NCBI RefSeq assembly: GCF_019966515.1
Contig: NZ_JAIMIB010000011.1
Location: 1 to 64,000, forward strand
Source: Roseovarius aestuarii
GTDB taxonomy: Bacteria; Pseudomonadota; Alphaproteobacteria; Rhodobacterales; Rhodobacteraceae
Reading direction: 5' to 3'
Length of the DNA: 64,000 nt
The number at the start of each line of letters is the position of its first letter. The stretch's first letter is position 1. The notes beneath the pieces were generated by a model that made no database searches, had not been told where the DNA came from, and worked only from the letters and a program-made list of their open reading frames with translations. Of this stretch, positions 31,221 through 41,000 are shown one piece after another. The translations under genes were made by a program, and so were the position numbers.

Positions 31221-32186
31221 TCAAGCGGCATGGGCGTGGCCTTTCACACAGCATTTGCCCACTTCACCCACATGGCGGTGATCGGTGCCGCAACACCCGC
31301 CCAGCACCTTGATGCCGGTAAGGCCGCGCATCATTGCCGCGTGCAGCTCACCAAATTCCACCGGATCGCCATCGTCAAGCTCTTCGGCATTGTCGAGTTC
31401 CTCGTGGCTCATCCGGCTGGCGTTGGCCCGCATCCCGCCAAGGCGCGCTGTCCAGTCGGCCCCACCGAGGATGGCAGAATAGTGATCGGGATGCGCGCAG
31501 TTGATCATGTAGTAGATGGGTGATGCATCCGTCGCCGCGTCCACGAGTGCAATGGCGTCACCAACACCCTGTCCGGTCGGCAGCTTGCCGTCGGTTTCCA
31601 CGGTGAACGAGATCACCACCGGAACCCCGGCCACTTTCGCCGCGCGTGCAATGCCGATTGCCTCTTCAACATAGTTCATGGTCACGGCTGAAACCATATC
31701 AGCCCCTGCGGTTGCGAAACTGACAACCTGACGGGCGTGATATTCCTGTGCTTCTTCGGCGGTCATCGTCTGTCCGGGTACATAACCGTCCCCCTGCGGA
31801 CCAACCACACCATTGACAACCACTGGAACGCCCTTCTCGCCCCATGCAGCGGCAATGTCGCGGGCAAAGCTGACCGCTCTGGCATTGATCCGGTCGATCG
31901 CTTCACTACTGAAACCGGTCTCATCCGCCCAGCCCTGGCTTGCGCGCCATGTCGGGGTATCAAGGACAAATCCGGTATCATTTTGTTGCGCAAGCTGCAG
32001 GAAGTTGTCGAAATAGTTCCTCAGCGTCTCGCGACCCTTGGTATCGTTCAGAAGCGGAAAGGCCGCAAAAGCAGGCAGATCGAGTCCCTCGTGAAAGACG
32101 AGTGTGGTTTCAAGCCCGCCATCGGTCAGGAAAGGTCGGTCAGTTGTCAGAAGTTGTTTCAGATTCGAATTCATGGAATGCGCCAT
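31221..32186 (-). CDS. Homocysteine S-methyltransferase family protein
   Basis: 321 residues of the zinc-dependent homocysteine methyltransferase family (MmuM / BHMT type). The three zinc-ligand cysteines are present: one in M-I-N-C-A-H-P and two in L-G-G-C-C-G-T-D. The N-terminal TDGGLETTLVF loop is typical. The methyl donor could be S-methylmethionine, betaine or another onium compound. It heads a short operon with the GNAT gene. No SAM- or SAH-type riboswitch could be recognised upstream. Confidence 0.88.
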   Translation of the reverse strand: MAHSMNSNLKQLLTTDRPFLTDGGLETTLVFHEGLDLPAFAAFPLLNDTKGRETLRNYFDNFLQLAQQNDTGFVLDTPTWRASQGWADETGFSSEAIDRINARAVSFARDIAAAWGEKGVPVVVNGVVGPQGDGYVPGQTMTAEEAQEYHARQVVSFATAGADMVSAVTMNYVEEAIGIARAAKVAGVPVVISFTVETDGKLPTGQGVGDAIALVDAATDASPIYYMINCAHPDHYSAILGGADWTARLGGMRANASRMSHEELDNAEELDDGDPVEFGELHAAMMRGLTGIKVLGGCCGTDHRHVGEVGKCCVKGHAHAA

Positions 32187-32517
32187 AATATATGGTTCCT
32201 GTATGTTTAGCTGTTGCTACAATTCAGTCGATATTGTGCCGCCGCGCCGGTCGTATCAATTCCGCCAGCACGGCGATGCGGCGGGTGTGCGCCGCGAAGG
32301 TTGCAGTTTGTTTTCATATCTGCCGGTTTTACGTTTCAAATGTTGCAGCGGTGGCATTCTCGAGCTGCCCAGAAGTTATCGTATTCGTTCAATGGCTTGA
32401 TCGGCGGGTAAGTCTTTCTCACTGACTGCGCGGCGAAACAATTGAAACACCCAACCTTCGGATCGAAACAGATTTGATACAAAACAGGGAAACAATAACG
32501 ACGAAATCAACTGCGAT
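32187..32517. other. Intergenic region upstream of psuG and the methyltransferase gene
   Basis: 331 bases between divergent genes, more AT-rich than the flanks near psuG. No gene, tRNA or clear terminator is seen. In the psuG frame the sequence is open only 24 codons upstream of its ATG with no alternative start, and these codons do not resemble the missing PsuG N-terminus. The region may be a junction left by a deletion or rearrangement. Confidence 0.4.
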
Positions 32518-33372
32518 ATGGCAGTTACGCTTGAAAGCACGATCATCACCCACGGCATGCCCTATCCCCACAATCTGACAACTGCGCGCCGGGTGGAAGA
32601 GGCCGTGATGCAATCTGGTGCTGTGCCCGCCACCATCGCGGTGATCAAGGGGCAGCTGCATGTGGGCCTGACCGATGAACAGTTGGAAGGTCTCGCTCAG
32701 GCACTTGACGTTGCCAAGCTCAGCCGCGCCGATCTTGCCATTTGCATGGCACGCGGCGGCACCGGCTCGACCACCGTGGCGGCGACAATGATCGCCGCTG
32801 CCCGCGCAGGGATCGAGGTTTTCGCCACCGGCGGCATCGGCGGTGTCCATCGCGGCGCGGATGCCAGCTTTGATATCTCCGCAGATCTGCAGGAGCTGGC
32901 CCAAAGCCCTGTCACAGTTGTCAGCGCCGGGGCCAAGGCCATTCTCGATCTGCCGAAAACGCTGGAAGTGCTGGAAACCCTCGGGGTGCCGGTTATTGTC
33001 TACGGCCAGGACAGTTTTCCAGCCTTCTGGTCCGCCACGTCGCCCCTGCCCGCGCCGCTGCGCATGGACAGTGCCACCCAGATTGCTGCCGCCCACAGGA
33101 TGCGCGCGGCACTCGGTCTGTCCGGGGGCCAATTGGTGGCCAATCCGATTCCGGTTGCCAATGAAATTCCCGCCGGTCGCCTTGCCCCGATGATCACCCG
33201 GGCCACGCAAGAGGCCACGGATCAAGGCATCAGCGGAAAGGCACTGACACCTTATCTGCTCAAACGCATTCACGAACTATCTGACGGGCAATCGCTGAAG
33301 GCCAATATCGCGCTGATCCTCAACAATGCGCGTCTCGGGGCCAAGGTCGCTATGGAAATTGCCGCCGGCTGA
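32518..33372 (+). CDS. psuG: Pseudouridine-5'-phosphate glycosidase, N-terminally short
   Basis: 284 residues. It splits pseudouridine 5'-phosphate to uracil and ribose 5-phosphate. The core matches E. coli PsuG closely: LESTIITHGMPYP, VFATGGIGGVHRGA, F-D-I-S-A-D-L-Q-E-L, and the Schiff-base lysine in V-S-A-G-A-K (K140). The protein begins at the residue just before V-V-A-L-E-S-T of other members, lacking about 25 N-terminal residues, and there is no Shine-Dalgarno sequence. No pseudouridine kinase is adjacent. It could be a truncated but active enzyme, leaderless, or decaying. Confidence 0.85.
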   Translation: MAVTLESTIITHGMPYPHNLTTARRVEEAVMQSGAVPATIAVIKGQLHVGLTDEQLEGLAQALDVAKLSRADLAICMARGGTGSTTVAATMIAAARAGIEVFATGGIGGVHRGADASFDISADLQELAQSPVTVVSAGAKAILDLPKTLEVLETLGVPVIVYGQDSFPAFWSATSPLPAPLRMDSATQIAAAHRMRAALGLSGGQLVANPIPVANEIPAGRLAPMITRATQEATDQGISGKALTPYLLKRIHELSDGQSLKANIALILNNARLGAKVAMEIAAG

Positions 33373-33496
33373 CGGTGGCCAATCGGCAAATACGCTCTAA
33401 CTGCTGGTAGCAACGTCATTTCCCGCGCTCTGCCCCATTGTCGTATGGCGGAATTCTGCTTACATAGCCTGCATGCTCAACTGCCTGAACAAATAA

Positions 33497-34186
33497 ATGA
33501 ACACGCCTTTCGACGAAGAACCGCCCCAGCCGAAAAAGCCGGGCAGGTTCGCAGGGCTGCGCGCCAGCTTTCTGACAGGGTTGGTGGTGATCGCCCCTGT
33601 CGGCCTTACGATCTGGCTGATGTGGTCCGTGATCGGCTGGGTCGACGGCTTCGTGCTGCCGCTGGTGCCCTATAATTTCAACCCGGAAAAATACATCGGC
33701 ATCAACCTGCGCGGCGTCGGTGTCATCTTCTTCCTGGCCTTCACCATTTTCATCGGCTGGATCGCCAAGGGGCTGATCGGCAAATCCCTGATCAGCTATG
33801 CCGAGTCGCTGGTCGAACGGATGCCGGTTGTCCGCACGATCTATTCCGGTGTTAAACAGATCGCCGAAACCGTTTTTGCCCAGTCCGAGCGCAGTTTCGA
33901 AAAAGCCTGCCTGATCCAGTACCCACGCAAGGGCATCTGGGCCATCGGCTTCATTTCGACCACCGCCAAGGGCGAGGTGGCGGAAAAAGCCGAAAACACA
34001 GGCGGAATGCTTAGCATCTTTGTGCCAACCACCCCCAACCCGACCTCGGGCTTTTTGCTGTTTTTTCCCAAGGAAGACGTGATCGAACTGGACATGAGTA
34101 TCGAAGATGCCGCCAAACTGGTGATTTCCGCGGGCCTCGTCTATCCGGGGCAGAACGGCAATGGGAATGGCGGAACCGAAAGCTAG
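33497..34186 (+). CDS. DUF502 membrane protein
   Basis: 229 residues with two membrane helices near the N-terminus (about 25-48 and 70-95), followed by the conserved DUF502 core ERMPVVRTIYSGVKQIAETV and a C-terminal soluble domain (about 130-215) with a P-T-T-P-N-P-T-S-G-F motif. Function unknown in all bacteria; a membrane-anchored role is likely. It ends convergently and overlaps the end of the patatin gene by four bases. Confidence 0.9.
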   Translation: MNTPFDEEPPQPKKPGRFAGLRASFLTGLVVIAPVGLTIWLMWSVIGWVDGFVLPLVPYNFNPEKYIGINLRGVGVIFFLAFTIFIGWIAKGLIGKSLISYAESLVERMPVVRTIYSGVKQIAETVFAQSERSFEKACLIQYPRKGIWAIGFISTTAKGEVAEKAENTGGMLSIFVPTTPNPTSGFLLFFPKEDVIELDMSIEDAAKLVISAGLVYPGQNGNGNGGTES

Positions 34187-35205
34187 CCGAACATCTCTTC
34201 CAGATCGGTCGTGCTGGATTGGTTCAGATCATCAAAATGATCATCCAGAAAACCCTCTGCAGCGTTGCGCCCTGCCTCTTTCAACCGTTTAAGAAGATAG
34301 GGGTTCGGCAACAGCTTGGTCGCGACTGACAGCTCGCGCATCAGCTCGTCATCGGCGATCATATGTACCAAGACCTGTTTCATGGCGCCCTCTTCCACGG
34401 CACCGCCCGCGATAAGCCGCTGCACGAAATTGATGGCGCGTAGTTCCCGCAGCAATGACGAATTGAAACTGATCTCGTTGATCCGGTTCTGTATTTCATG
34501 CGCCGCTTTCGGCACCTCGGCGCGATCAAGCGGGTTGATATTGACGATCACGATATCCTGCGGCAGCGCCGGCGCGAACAGCGGGAAAAGAGCCGGATTG
34601 CCGGTATAGCCGCCATCCCAGTAGTGCTCACTGTCGATTTCTACCGCCTGGAACAAAGTCGGCAGACAGGCCGAGGCCAACAGGCTGTCGGTGCTGATCT
34701 CGTCGCCGGTGAAGACCCGGATCTTGCCGCTATGCACGTTGGTCGCACAGACGCAGAACGCAGGACCCTGATCGGCACAGACCATGTCATACTGGAACTG
34801 GTCCACGATCCGGCGCAGCGGATTGCGATAAAACGGCCCATATGCATAAGGCGATATCAACCGGCTCATCGTATCCGTGACGGCAAAGGGCCAGGAGAGC
34901 TGCATTGCATCGCTGACCAGACCCGGCGACGGCAGAAACCCCGACATCCACGCGGGCATGCGCATGTCCTGCACCGCGCCGATCTGCTCCCAAAGCCAGT
35001 TCAGGTTCTCCCTCGCGCCGTCGCGTCCATCCATCAGCCAGCCTGCCTTGAGCGCCGCACCATTCAGCGCCCCCGCCGAGGTGCCGGACAGCCCTGCAAT
35101 CTCGATCCTCTCGTCCTCCAGCAACCGGTCGAGCACACCCCAGGTAAAAGCGCCATGCGCGCCCCCGCCCTGCAAAGCCAGATTGATCCGTTTTACACCC
35201 GCCAC
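34183..35205 (-). CDS. Patatin-like phospholipase
   Basis: 340 residues. The patatin catalytic dyad is intact: oxyanion loop LQGGGAHGAF, nucleophile motif GLSGTSAG (Ser near residue 43) and the Asp of DGGYTGNP (near residue 198). There is no signal peptide, so it acts in the cytosol or on the inner membrane face as a lipid acyl hydrolase. Related alphaproteobacterial proteins are sometimes linked to polyhydroxybutyrate metabolism; the neighbouring bdhA makes that worth noting but does not prove it. Confidence 0.9.
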   Translation of the reverse strand: MAGVKRINLALQGGGAHGAFTWGVLDRLLEDERIEIAGLSGTSAGALNGAALKAGWLMDGRDGARENLNWLWEQIGAVQDMRMPAWMSGFLPSPGLVSDAMQLSWPFAVTDTMSRLISPYAYGPFYRNPLRRIVDQFQYDMVCADQGPAFCVCATNVHSGKIRVFTGDEISTDSLLASACLPTLFQAVEIDSEHYWDGGYTGNPALFPLFAPALPQDIVIVNINPLDRAEVPKAAHEIQNRINEISFNSSLLRELRAINFVQRLIAGGAVEEGAMKQVLVHMIADDELMRELSVATKLLPNPYLLKRLKEAGRNAAEGFLDDHFDDLNQSSTTDLEEMFG

Positions 35206-35297
35206 GACACTGCCCTTTCATCGTCCAAAAACACTTTGAAGCGCGCGAGGGACAACAACCCTCGCATCAGTCGGATTGCCTCAGCAGTTCGACACCA

Positions 35298-36071
35298 TCA
35301 AAGCGCCGTCCAGCCGCCATCGACACTGATCGTCGTGCCTGTAATCTGCGTTGCTGCGTCCGAGCATAAGAACACCGTCGTGCCACCGATCTGATCCACC
35401 GTCGCCATCTCACGGCTGGGTTGGCGCGTCAGCATCACCTCACGCAGCACGGTCTCGCGGTCCATCCCGTATTCCTTCATCGTGTCAGGGATCTGCGCCT
35501 CAACCAGCGGCGTCAGCACATAGCCGGGACAGATCGCATTAGCGGTGATCGGCTCTTCCGCGGTTTCCAGCGCGGTCACCTTGGTCAGGCCGACAACCCC
35601 ATGCTTGGCCGCCACATAGGCCGATTTATAGGGGCTCGCCGTCAGCCCGTGGGCCGAGGCGATATTGACCACCCTACCCCACCCCGCCTTGCGCATCATC
35701 GGCAGCGCCGCGGCCGTGGTATGAAATGACGAACTCATGTTGATCGCGATGATCGCATCCCATTTCTCGGTCGGAAATGCATCAATTCCCGCCACATGCT
35801 GAATGCCCGCATTGTTGACCAGAATATCGCAGGCCCCGGCTTTTTCGATCAGCGCGCGGCACTGATCACCCTTGGACATGTCCGCCTGGATGTAGCGCGC
35901 TGTGACGCCATGTTCCCGACCCAGTTCCTCGGCCAGCGCGTGATCCTCTTCCGAATCAGTAAAGGAATTGAGAATCACATTGGCCCCGGCACGGGCCAGC
36001 TCGCTTGCGACGCCCAGGCCGATGCCCGAGTTCGATCCGGTGATGATTGCGGTCTTGCCTGATAGCGACAT
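35298..36071 (-). CDS. bdhA: 3-Hydroxybutyrate dehydrogenase
   Basis: 257-residue short-chain dehydrogenase that interconverts 3-hydroxybutyrate and acetoacetate with NAD. TGSNSGIGLGVA is the Rossmann glycine motif, NNAGIQHVA the structural motif, and Ser plus Y-V-A-A-K the catalytic residues. The HGLTASPYKSAYVAAKHGVVG segment is diagnostic of the BDH subgroup. The start at 36071 has a near-ideal GGAGAGG ribosome site; an upstream in-frame ATG is ignored. A terminator-like hairpin lies about 80 bases upstream. Confidence 0.93.
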   Translation of the reverse strand: MSLSGKTAIITGSNSGIGLGVASELARAGANVILNSFTDSEEDHALAEELGREHGVTARYIQADMSKGDQCRALIEKAGACDILVNNAGIQHVAGIDAFPTEKWDAIIAINMSSSFHTTAAALPMMRKAGWGRVVNIASAHGLTASPYKSAYVAAKHGVVGLTKVTALETAEEPITANAICPGYVLTPLVEAQIPDTMKEYGMDRETVLREVMLTRQPSREMATVDQIGGTTVFLCSDAATQITGTTISVDGGWTAL

Positions 36072-36153
36072 GGGACACCTCTCCTTTTGTATATGAGGGA
36101 TACTTAACATGCTGCAGTTGCAAAGTGCAGGGGGCTGCCAGCCCAAACAACAC

Positions 36154-36182
36154 AAAAAAAACGCCCGCACGAAGCGGGCGTT
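36154..36182 (-). terminator. Strong Rho-independent terminator upstream of bdhA
   Basis: On the minus strand, AACGCCCGC - TTCGT - GCGGGCGTT runs into eight T residues. It reads towards bdhA but lies 83 bases before its start codon, so it must end a transcript that begins further upstream, where no gene is annotated. Confidence 0.88.
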
Positions 36183-36225
36183 AAGTTATTGAGGCAGGTT
36201 TCATACAGGCAAGAAACCTATCGAG
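36154..36225 (-). ncRNA. Candidate small RNA or bdhA leader attenuator
   Basis: On the minus strand, a stem-loop AGGTTTC / GAAACCT (36219-36213 and 36202-36196, 10-base loop) is followed by a ~13-base single-stranded stretch and then the strong terminator at 36182-36154. This is the usual 3' architecture of a bacterial small RNA. The 5' end is not defined and could extend towards 36320. No coding frame fits. Alternatively it is a cis-acting leader that attenuates bdhA. Confidence 0.45.
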
Positions 36226-36343
36226 CAGTGATCCCTTTATAAGCAATCTGGCGCTCGCATCCAAGCTAAAAGTTTGAAAAGACGCAAAACCCTATCTACG
36301 TTCAGGGCCAGATGAATAAGGACTCAGGGAGATTGTTGCCGAA

Positions 36344-38173
36344 ATGAGATCAGAATTTTTCCGCTCATCGCGGGCATTGATGGCAGCATTCCTGGTATTT
36401 CTTACCCCCCATATCGCCCTTTCCGAACCTGCGCATGGCATAGCTATGTATGGCGATCCGGCCCTACCACCCGATTTTGTGTCTTTGCCTTACGCCAACC
36501 GCAACGCACCGAAGGGCGGTCGTGTGGTCACTGGCAATGTGGGCAGCTTCGATTCGCTCAATCCGTTTACCGTCAAAGGCACGTCACCCTGGCAGTTGCG
36601 TTTCCTTACACATGAGACACTTATGGGCCGTTCCTACGACGAACCCTTCTCTCTTTACGGTCTTCTGGCCGAATCGATCGAGACGGGACCGAATCGCGAA
36701 TGGGTGGAATTCGCGCTACGGCCCGAGGCGCGATTCTCGGATGGCAGCCCGGTCACCATCGAAGATGTGATCTGGTCCTACGAGACGTTGGGCGGCAAGG
36801 GACATGCCCGCTATCGTGGTATCTGGGCCAAGATCGACCGGATCGAAGCCACCGGCCCGCGCAGCGTCAGGATCACGTTCAACCAGTCCGACCGCGAGCT
36901 GGCCCTGGTCGCCGGGCTGCGCCCAATCCTCAAAAAGGCGCAGTGGGACGGTAAGGATTTCGCCGAGAGCCGTATTGACGACATTCCCATCGGCACTGCG
37001 CCCTATGTGGTTGACAGTTTCGAGACGGGCCGCAATGTCGTACTGCGCCGCAATCCCGATTACTGGGGCAAGGATCTGCCGTTGCGCCGCGGCACCGCAA
37101 ATTTCGATGAAATCCGTATCGAGTTCTATGGCGACAACACTGTCCTGAAAGAGGCGTTCAAGGGCGGCGCGGTTTCCTATGTTCGCGAGTTCAACGCCGA
37201 GAAATGGGAAACCCTCTACGATTTCCCCGCGGTCCAGCGTGGTGACATCGTGAAATCGGAAATACCGCATCAAAAACCATCAGGCATGACTGGTTTCGTC
37301 ATGAATACCCGCCGCCCGCCACTGGATGACATCCGGGTGCGCGACGCACTGATCCACGCATTCAATTTCGAGTTTATCAACGACACGCTGACCGGCGGGC
37401 GCCAACCGCGCATTACCTCGTATTTCTCGAACTCGGAACTTGGAATGCTACCGGGTCCCGCCGAAGGGCGCGTGCGCGAACTGCTAGCCCCCTTTGCCGC
37501 CGATCTGCCAGATGATGCGATCACCGGTTACGCCATGCCACAAAGCGATGGCAGCAAACGCAACCGCGCCAATATCCGCAAAGCCATAACCCTGCTGACC
37601 GAGGCGGGTTGGACGGTTGAGGACGACGGTGTGCTGAAAAACGCTGCGGGTGAGCCCTTTGAGCTAACCGTTTTGCTGCAGCAAGACGGGCTTATTCAAC
37701 AAGCGACCGCGATCATGGATATCTATGCCCGCGCGCTGGAACGGCTTGGCATCACGCTGGCAGTCGAGAGCATCGACAAGGCGCAATATGCCGAACGTGA
37801 GGCGCAATATGATTTCGATCTTGCGTTCCTGCGCCGCGCCCTGTCGCTCAGCCCCGGCAATGAACAGCTGTTCTATTGGGGCAGCGAGGCCGCCGATCAG
37901 CCCGGAGGCCGTAACCTGATGGGGATGAAATCCCCCGCCGCTGAGGCGATGATCGCCGCGATGCTGAGCGCGGCATCCCGCGACGAATTCATCGCTGCCA
38001 CCCGCGCGCTTGACCGGGTGCTGACAAGCGGTCGCTATGTCATACCGATCCACCAATACGCGGTCGGTCGCATAGCGCATACTAAAGAGCTGAAATACCC
38101 CAAGGATAATTTGCCGATCTATGGCGACGGGGTGCATTTCCTGCCCGAGGTCTGGTGGTACGAGGCTGATTGA
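36344..38173 (+). CDS. Extracellular solute-binding protein, family 5 (YejA-like)
   Basis: 609 residues with a signal peptide ending near A-L-S (residue ~26). It belongs to the oligopeptide-binding SBP_bac_5 family and most resembles YejA of the YejABEF peptide/microcin C importer: HGIAMYGDPALPPDF at the mature N-terminus and the terminal P-E-V-W-W-Y-E. It should bind peptides in the periplasm. Yej permease and ATPase genes are not next to it, so it is an orphan here or works with a transporter encoded elsewhere. Confidence 0.92.
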   Translation: MRSEFFRSSRALMAAFLVFLTPHIALSEPAHGIAMYGDPALPPDFVSLPYANRNAPKGGRVVTGNVGSFDSLNPFTVKGTSPWQLRFLTHETLMGRSYDEPFSLYGLLAESIETGPNREWVEFALRPEARFSDGSPVTIEDVIWSYETLGGKGHARYRGIWAKIDRIEATGPRSVRITFNQSDRELALVAGLRPILKKAQWDGKDFAESRIDDIPIGTAPYVVDSFETGRNVVLRRNPDYWGKDLPLRRGTANFDEIRIEFYGDNTVLKEAFKGGAVSYVREFNAEKWETLYDFPAVQRGDIVKSEIPHQKPSGMTGFVMNTRRPPLDDIRVRDALIHAFNFEFINDTLTGGRQPRITSYFSNSELGMLPGPAEGRVRELLAPFAADLPDDAITGYAMPQSDGSKRNRANIRKAITLLTEAGWTVEDDGVLKNAAGEPFELTVLLQQDGLIQQATAIMDIYARALERLGITLAVESIDKAQYAEREAQYDFDLAFLRRALSLSPGNEQLFYWGSEAADQPGGRNLMGMKSPAAEAMIAAMLSAASRDEFIAATRALDRVLTSGRYVIPIHQYAVGRIAHTKELKYPKDNLPIYGDGVHFLPEVWWYEAD

Positions 38174-38220
38174 ATATGTACCGTCACACCGCAGATACAT
38201 TCCCGGCGTAGAGGTACATG

Positions 38221-38697
38221 ATGAATATTCTAGTTCTCTGCACCGGCAACTCCGCCCGCTCGATTCTGTTGGAAAGCATTCTCAACATCTTTGGCGCGGG
38301 CCGTGTGCATGCATGGTCCGCCGGGTCAAAACCTACGGGCAAGGTACACCCACAATCCCTGAAATTGCTCGGGGACCTGCGGCATGACATAAGTTCCGCC
38401 CGGTCCAAAAGCTGGGATGAGTTCGCGACCGATAGCGCACCGGTGATGGATCTGGTCATCACCGTCTGCGGGTCCGCCGCCGGAGAGACCTGCCCCGTCT
38501 GGCCCGGCACGCCGATGCGCGCACATTGGGGTGTGGATGACCCCGCTGCGGCTGACTCAGCGAATTGGGACAGTGCCTTTGCCACGGCCTACCAGCAGTT
38601 GGAGCGGTGCGCGCGCGCCTTGCTCGCGGTGGATTTCGAGACGATGGAGCGCGATGCCCTGCAATCCGCGCTTAACAGGATTGGCCAGAACCTCTGA
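38221..38697 (+). CDS. arsC: Arsenate reductase / LMW protein tyrosine phosphatase-like
   Basis: 158-residue protein of the low-molecular-weight phosphatase fold. The P-loop is C-T-G-N-S-A-R-S (C7), the form typical of thioredoxin-linked arsenate reductases, followed by A-G-S-K-P-T-G-K-V-H-P and the T-V-C-G-x-A-A-G-E-T-C-P-V-W-P-G motif with two more cysteines for the relay. The ATG at 38221 is better spaced from GAGG than the ATG at 38218. No arsR or arsenite pump is adjacent. Confidence 0.88.
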   Translation: MNILVLCTGNSARSILLESILNIFGAGRVHAWSAGSKPTGKVHPQSLKLLGDLRHDISSARSKSWDEFATDSAPVMDLVITVCGSAAGETCPVWPGTPMRAHWGVDDPAAADSANWDSAFATAYQQLERCARALLAVDFETMERDALQSALNRIGQNL

Positions 38698-38807
38698 ACT
38701 AATTAACGGAAAAGCCCTGAATTCGCGCCACCATCGCGCAAAAATTGCCTTATTACGATGTCAGTCTAATCCCTGCAAACGCGACCTTAGCGCACGTAGA
38801 GGGTTTC

Positions 38808-38993
38808 ATGACCTATTCTCTAGACAGATCCGAGCCAACCCGGCACACCCGCCTGTTCGAGTTGATCCGTCAGGACAATATCATCAATGAAAGAGACAGC
38901 ATCGCGCCACGCAAACGTGTATCTGATACCGCTGACATGCAGTATTTTCTGAAACAAGCCGACCGATCGCTTCGCCCCGAAGCGGAACGTTGA
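38808..38993 (+). CDS. Small hypothetical protein (61 residues)
   Basis: 61-residue hydrophilic protein rich in Arg, Asp and Glu, with no signal peptide or membrane helix. The start at 38808 follows GTAGAGGG, a plausible ribosome site; an in-frame ATG at 38745 adds residues of different composition. It ends 6 bases before the convergent rlmE stop. I do not recognise it. Confidence 0.5.
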   Translation: MTYSLDRSEPTRHTRLFELIRQDNIINERDSIAPRKRVSDTADMQYFLKQADRSLRPEAER

Positions 38994-38999
38994 GCAGCG

Positions 39000-39725
39000 T
39001 TAGCTATTCCCCCTAAACCCGCTAGCAACAACAAATTTTTCCGAGCTGTCCGAGCGTGATGCCGGGGGTTTGACGTTCGCCACCTTGGCAAAACGCTGTT
39101 TCAGGATTTTCTGCAACTCGCCCTCGGCACCGCCGGCCAGCACTTTGGACACGAATGTGCCGCCTTGTTCGAGAACATCAAAAGCCAGATAGGCCGCTGC
39201 CTCGCAAAGCGACATGATCCGCAGATGGTCGGTTTGCTTGTGCCCCGATGATGACGCCGCCATATCCGACATTACAACATCGGCGGGGCCGCCCAGCCAT
39301 TCCTTGACCTTGTCGTCCGCACCTTCATCCATGAAATCGAGCTGGTGGAATTCGCAGCCCGCCAATGGTTCGACCTCCTGAATGTCGACGCCGATGATCC
39401 GGCCCACTGCCTTGCCCGATTTCTCGCCTAATGCATTGACGCGCGGCACCGCCACCTGGCACCACCCGCCCGGCGCACAACCCAGATCGACCACCCGCGC
39501 ACCCGGCACCAGAAACCGGTACTTGTCATCCAGTTCCATGATCTTGAACGCCGCCCTGCCCCGGTAACCCTCATTCTGGGCTCGTTTGACATAAGGATCA
39601 TTCAATTGCCGCTGCAGCCAGCGGGTCGACGAGGCCCGCCGCCCGCGCGCAGTTTTCACCTTCACGGTCAGGTCGCGCTGTCCCCGCCCTGAGGTGTTTT
39701 TGCCATCGGGTCCCTTGGCCATCAT
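39000..39725 (-). CDS. rlmE: 23S rRNA (uridine-2552-2'-O)-methyltransferase
   Basis: 241-residue RrmJ/FtsJ enzyme that methylates U2552 in the 23S A-loop, a late step in 50S assembly. The SAM motif [15 protein letters not shown] is intact, and the catalytic K-D-K-E tetrad is consistent with [20 protein letters not shown] and a C-terminal Glu. A basic N-terminal extension of ~30 residues may bind rRNA. Its start overlaps the ppx-type gene stop by four bases. Confidence 0.95.
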   Translation of the reverse strand: MMAKGPDGKNTSGRGQRDLTVKVKTARGRRASSTRWLQRQLNDPYVKRAQNEGYRGRAAFKIMELDDKYRFLVPGARVVDLGCAPGGWCQVAVPRVNALGEKSGKAVGRIIGVDIQEVEPLAGCEFHQLDFMDEGADDKVKEWLGGPADVVMSDMAASSSGHKQTDHLRIMSLCEAAAYLAFDVLEQGGTFVSKVLAGGAEGELQKILKQRFAKVANVKPPASRSDSSEKFVVASGFRGNS

Positions 39726-40834
39726 TCTGCCTCGTCTTTCAATACGCCATCTTCTGACATCTGTGCATAAAGCATCCCCTCGCGCAGCCCCCGATCCGCC
39801 ACCGACAACCTGTCCGTCGGCCAGCAGCGCAGCAACGCCTGCAGGATTGCGGCACCTGACATGATCAAGGCCTGCCGGTCCATGCCGATGCGCGGATCGC
39901 GGCGTCGCCCTGCCGGACCAAGCGCCAGGTAATTGCGGATCACCTTGTCGATCTCGTCGCTGGTCATGCGCAGCCCGTCGACCTTGTTGCGGTCATAGCG
40001 TTTCAAACCCAGATGACTGGCGGCCACGGTGGTGACGGTGCCGCTGGTGCCGACGATCTGAAACCCCTCACGGGGCGGTTCGTCCTTGTAGGGCGCGAAC
40101 TCGGCCAGGTTTTCCTCGAAAAACCAGCTCATCAGCGCGAAGCGGGCGCTGTCATCCTCGACATCATTAAACTGGTCCCGCAGTGTTGCGACCCCCAATG
40201 GCACGCTGATCCAGTCCACAACCTTGGCCGCGGGGAACCGGCTGTCCGCGTTCTGAAACCCGTTATGCATCCGCATAATTGACTTGGGTCTCGCCTGGGG
40301 CGGCACGCCCGTCAGGTCAATCCAGACAAGTTCGGTCGAGCCGCCACCGATATCCACCACCAGCAGCTGGTCGGTCTTGCGGCTGACCAATGGTGCACAG
40401 GACACCACCGCCAGCTGCGCCTCTTCCTGCGGCTCGATGATATCCAGCTTCAGCCCGGTTTCGCGCCGCACCCGCGCCATGAATTCCGGCCCGTTGCTGG
40501 CACGGCGGCAAGCCTCGGTTGCCACCAGCCGCATTCTTTCCACCTGATGTCGCTTGAGTTTCTGTTGACAGACCCGCAACGCCTGGATCGTCCGGTAGAT
40601 GGAAGAACGCGACAACCGGCCCGAACGTTCAAGCCCTGCCCCCAGCTGCACCGATTTGGAAAAGCTGTCCACAACAGTAAATTGACTGCCCTGCGGTTGG
40701 GCAATCAGCATACGACAACTATTTGTTCCCAAATCCAGCGCTGCATAGAGGTCGGCTGGACCGGGCGAGCTCAGTGCGGGGCTCTCTACCATTTTCGGGA
40801 ACGCGCCCGCACCTTCGGGACGCTTGGGCGCCAT
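39722..40834 (-). CDS. Ppx/GppA-family phosphatase
   Basis: 370 residues of the ASKHA-fold exopolyphosphatase / guanosine pentaphosphatase family. Phosphate-1 motif [22 protein letters not shown] region, phosphate-2 motif [14 protein letters not shown] and [11 protein letters not shown] are all present. Either polyphosphate or pppGpp may be the substrate; the two activities are not separable from sequence. The start at 40834 has GGAGGG upstream and replaces a long unconserved extension. It is operonic with rlmE. Confidence 0.92.
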   Translation of the reverse strand: MAPKRPEGAGAFPKMVESPALSSPGPADLYAALDLGTNSCRMLIAQPQGSQFTVVDSFSKSVQLGAGLERSGRLSRSSIYRTIQALRVCQQKLKRHQVERMRLVATEACRRASNGPEFMARVRRETGLKLDIIEPQEEAQLAVVSCAPLVSRKTDQLLVVDIGGGSTELVWIDLTGVPPQARPKSIMRMHNGFQNADSRFPAAKVVDWISVPLGVATLRDQFNDVEDDSARFALMSWFFEENLAEFAPYKDEPPREGFQIVGTSGTVTTVAASHLGLKRYDRNKVDGLRMTSDEIDKVIRNYLALGPAGRRRDPRIGMDRQALIMSGAAILQALLRCWPTDRLSVADRGLREGMLYAQMSEDGVLKDEAE

Positions 40835-41000
40835 GACGTCACGCCCTCCATTTCGAGTTAACCCCAAACTATGTCGATAAGCGACGTCGCGCAAGCTTTC
40901 ACAAAATTGATCATAATGTTGAATGGAATTCGCATTCCGGGCGGTAGCGTCATCACGAGGGATCGCGTTATGGTCGCGGCGTCGTTTGAGACCTTTGTTC

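Noticed and set aside
32187..32300. SAM- or SAH-type riboswitch before the homocysteine methyltransferase gene
   Set aside because: Searched by eye on the minus strand for the SAH and SAM-II consensus elements; none found.
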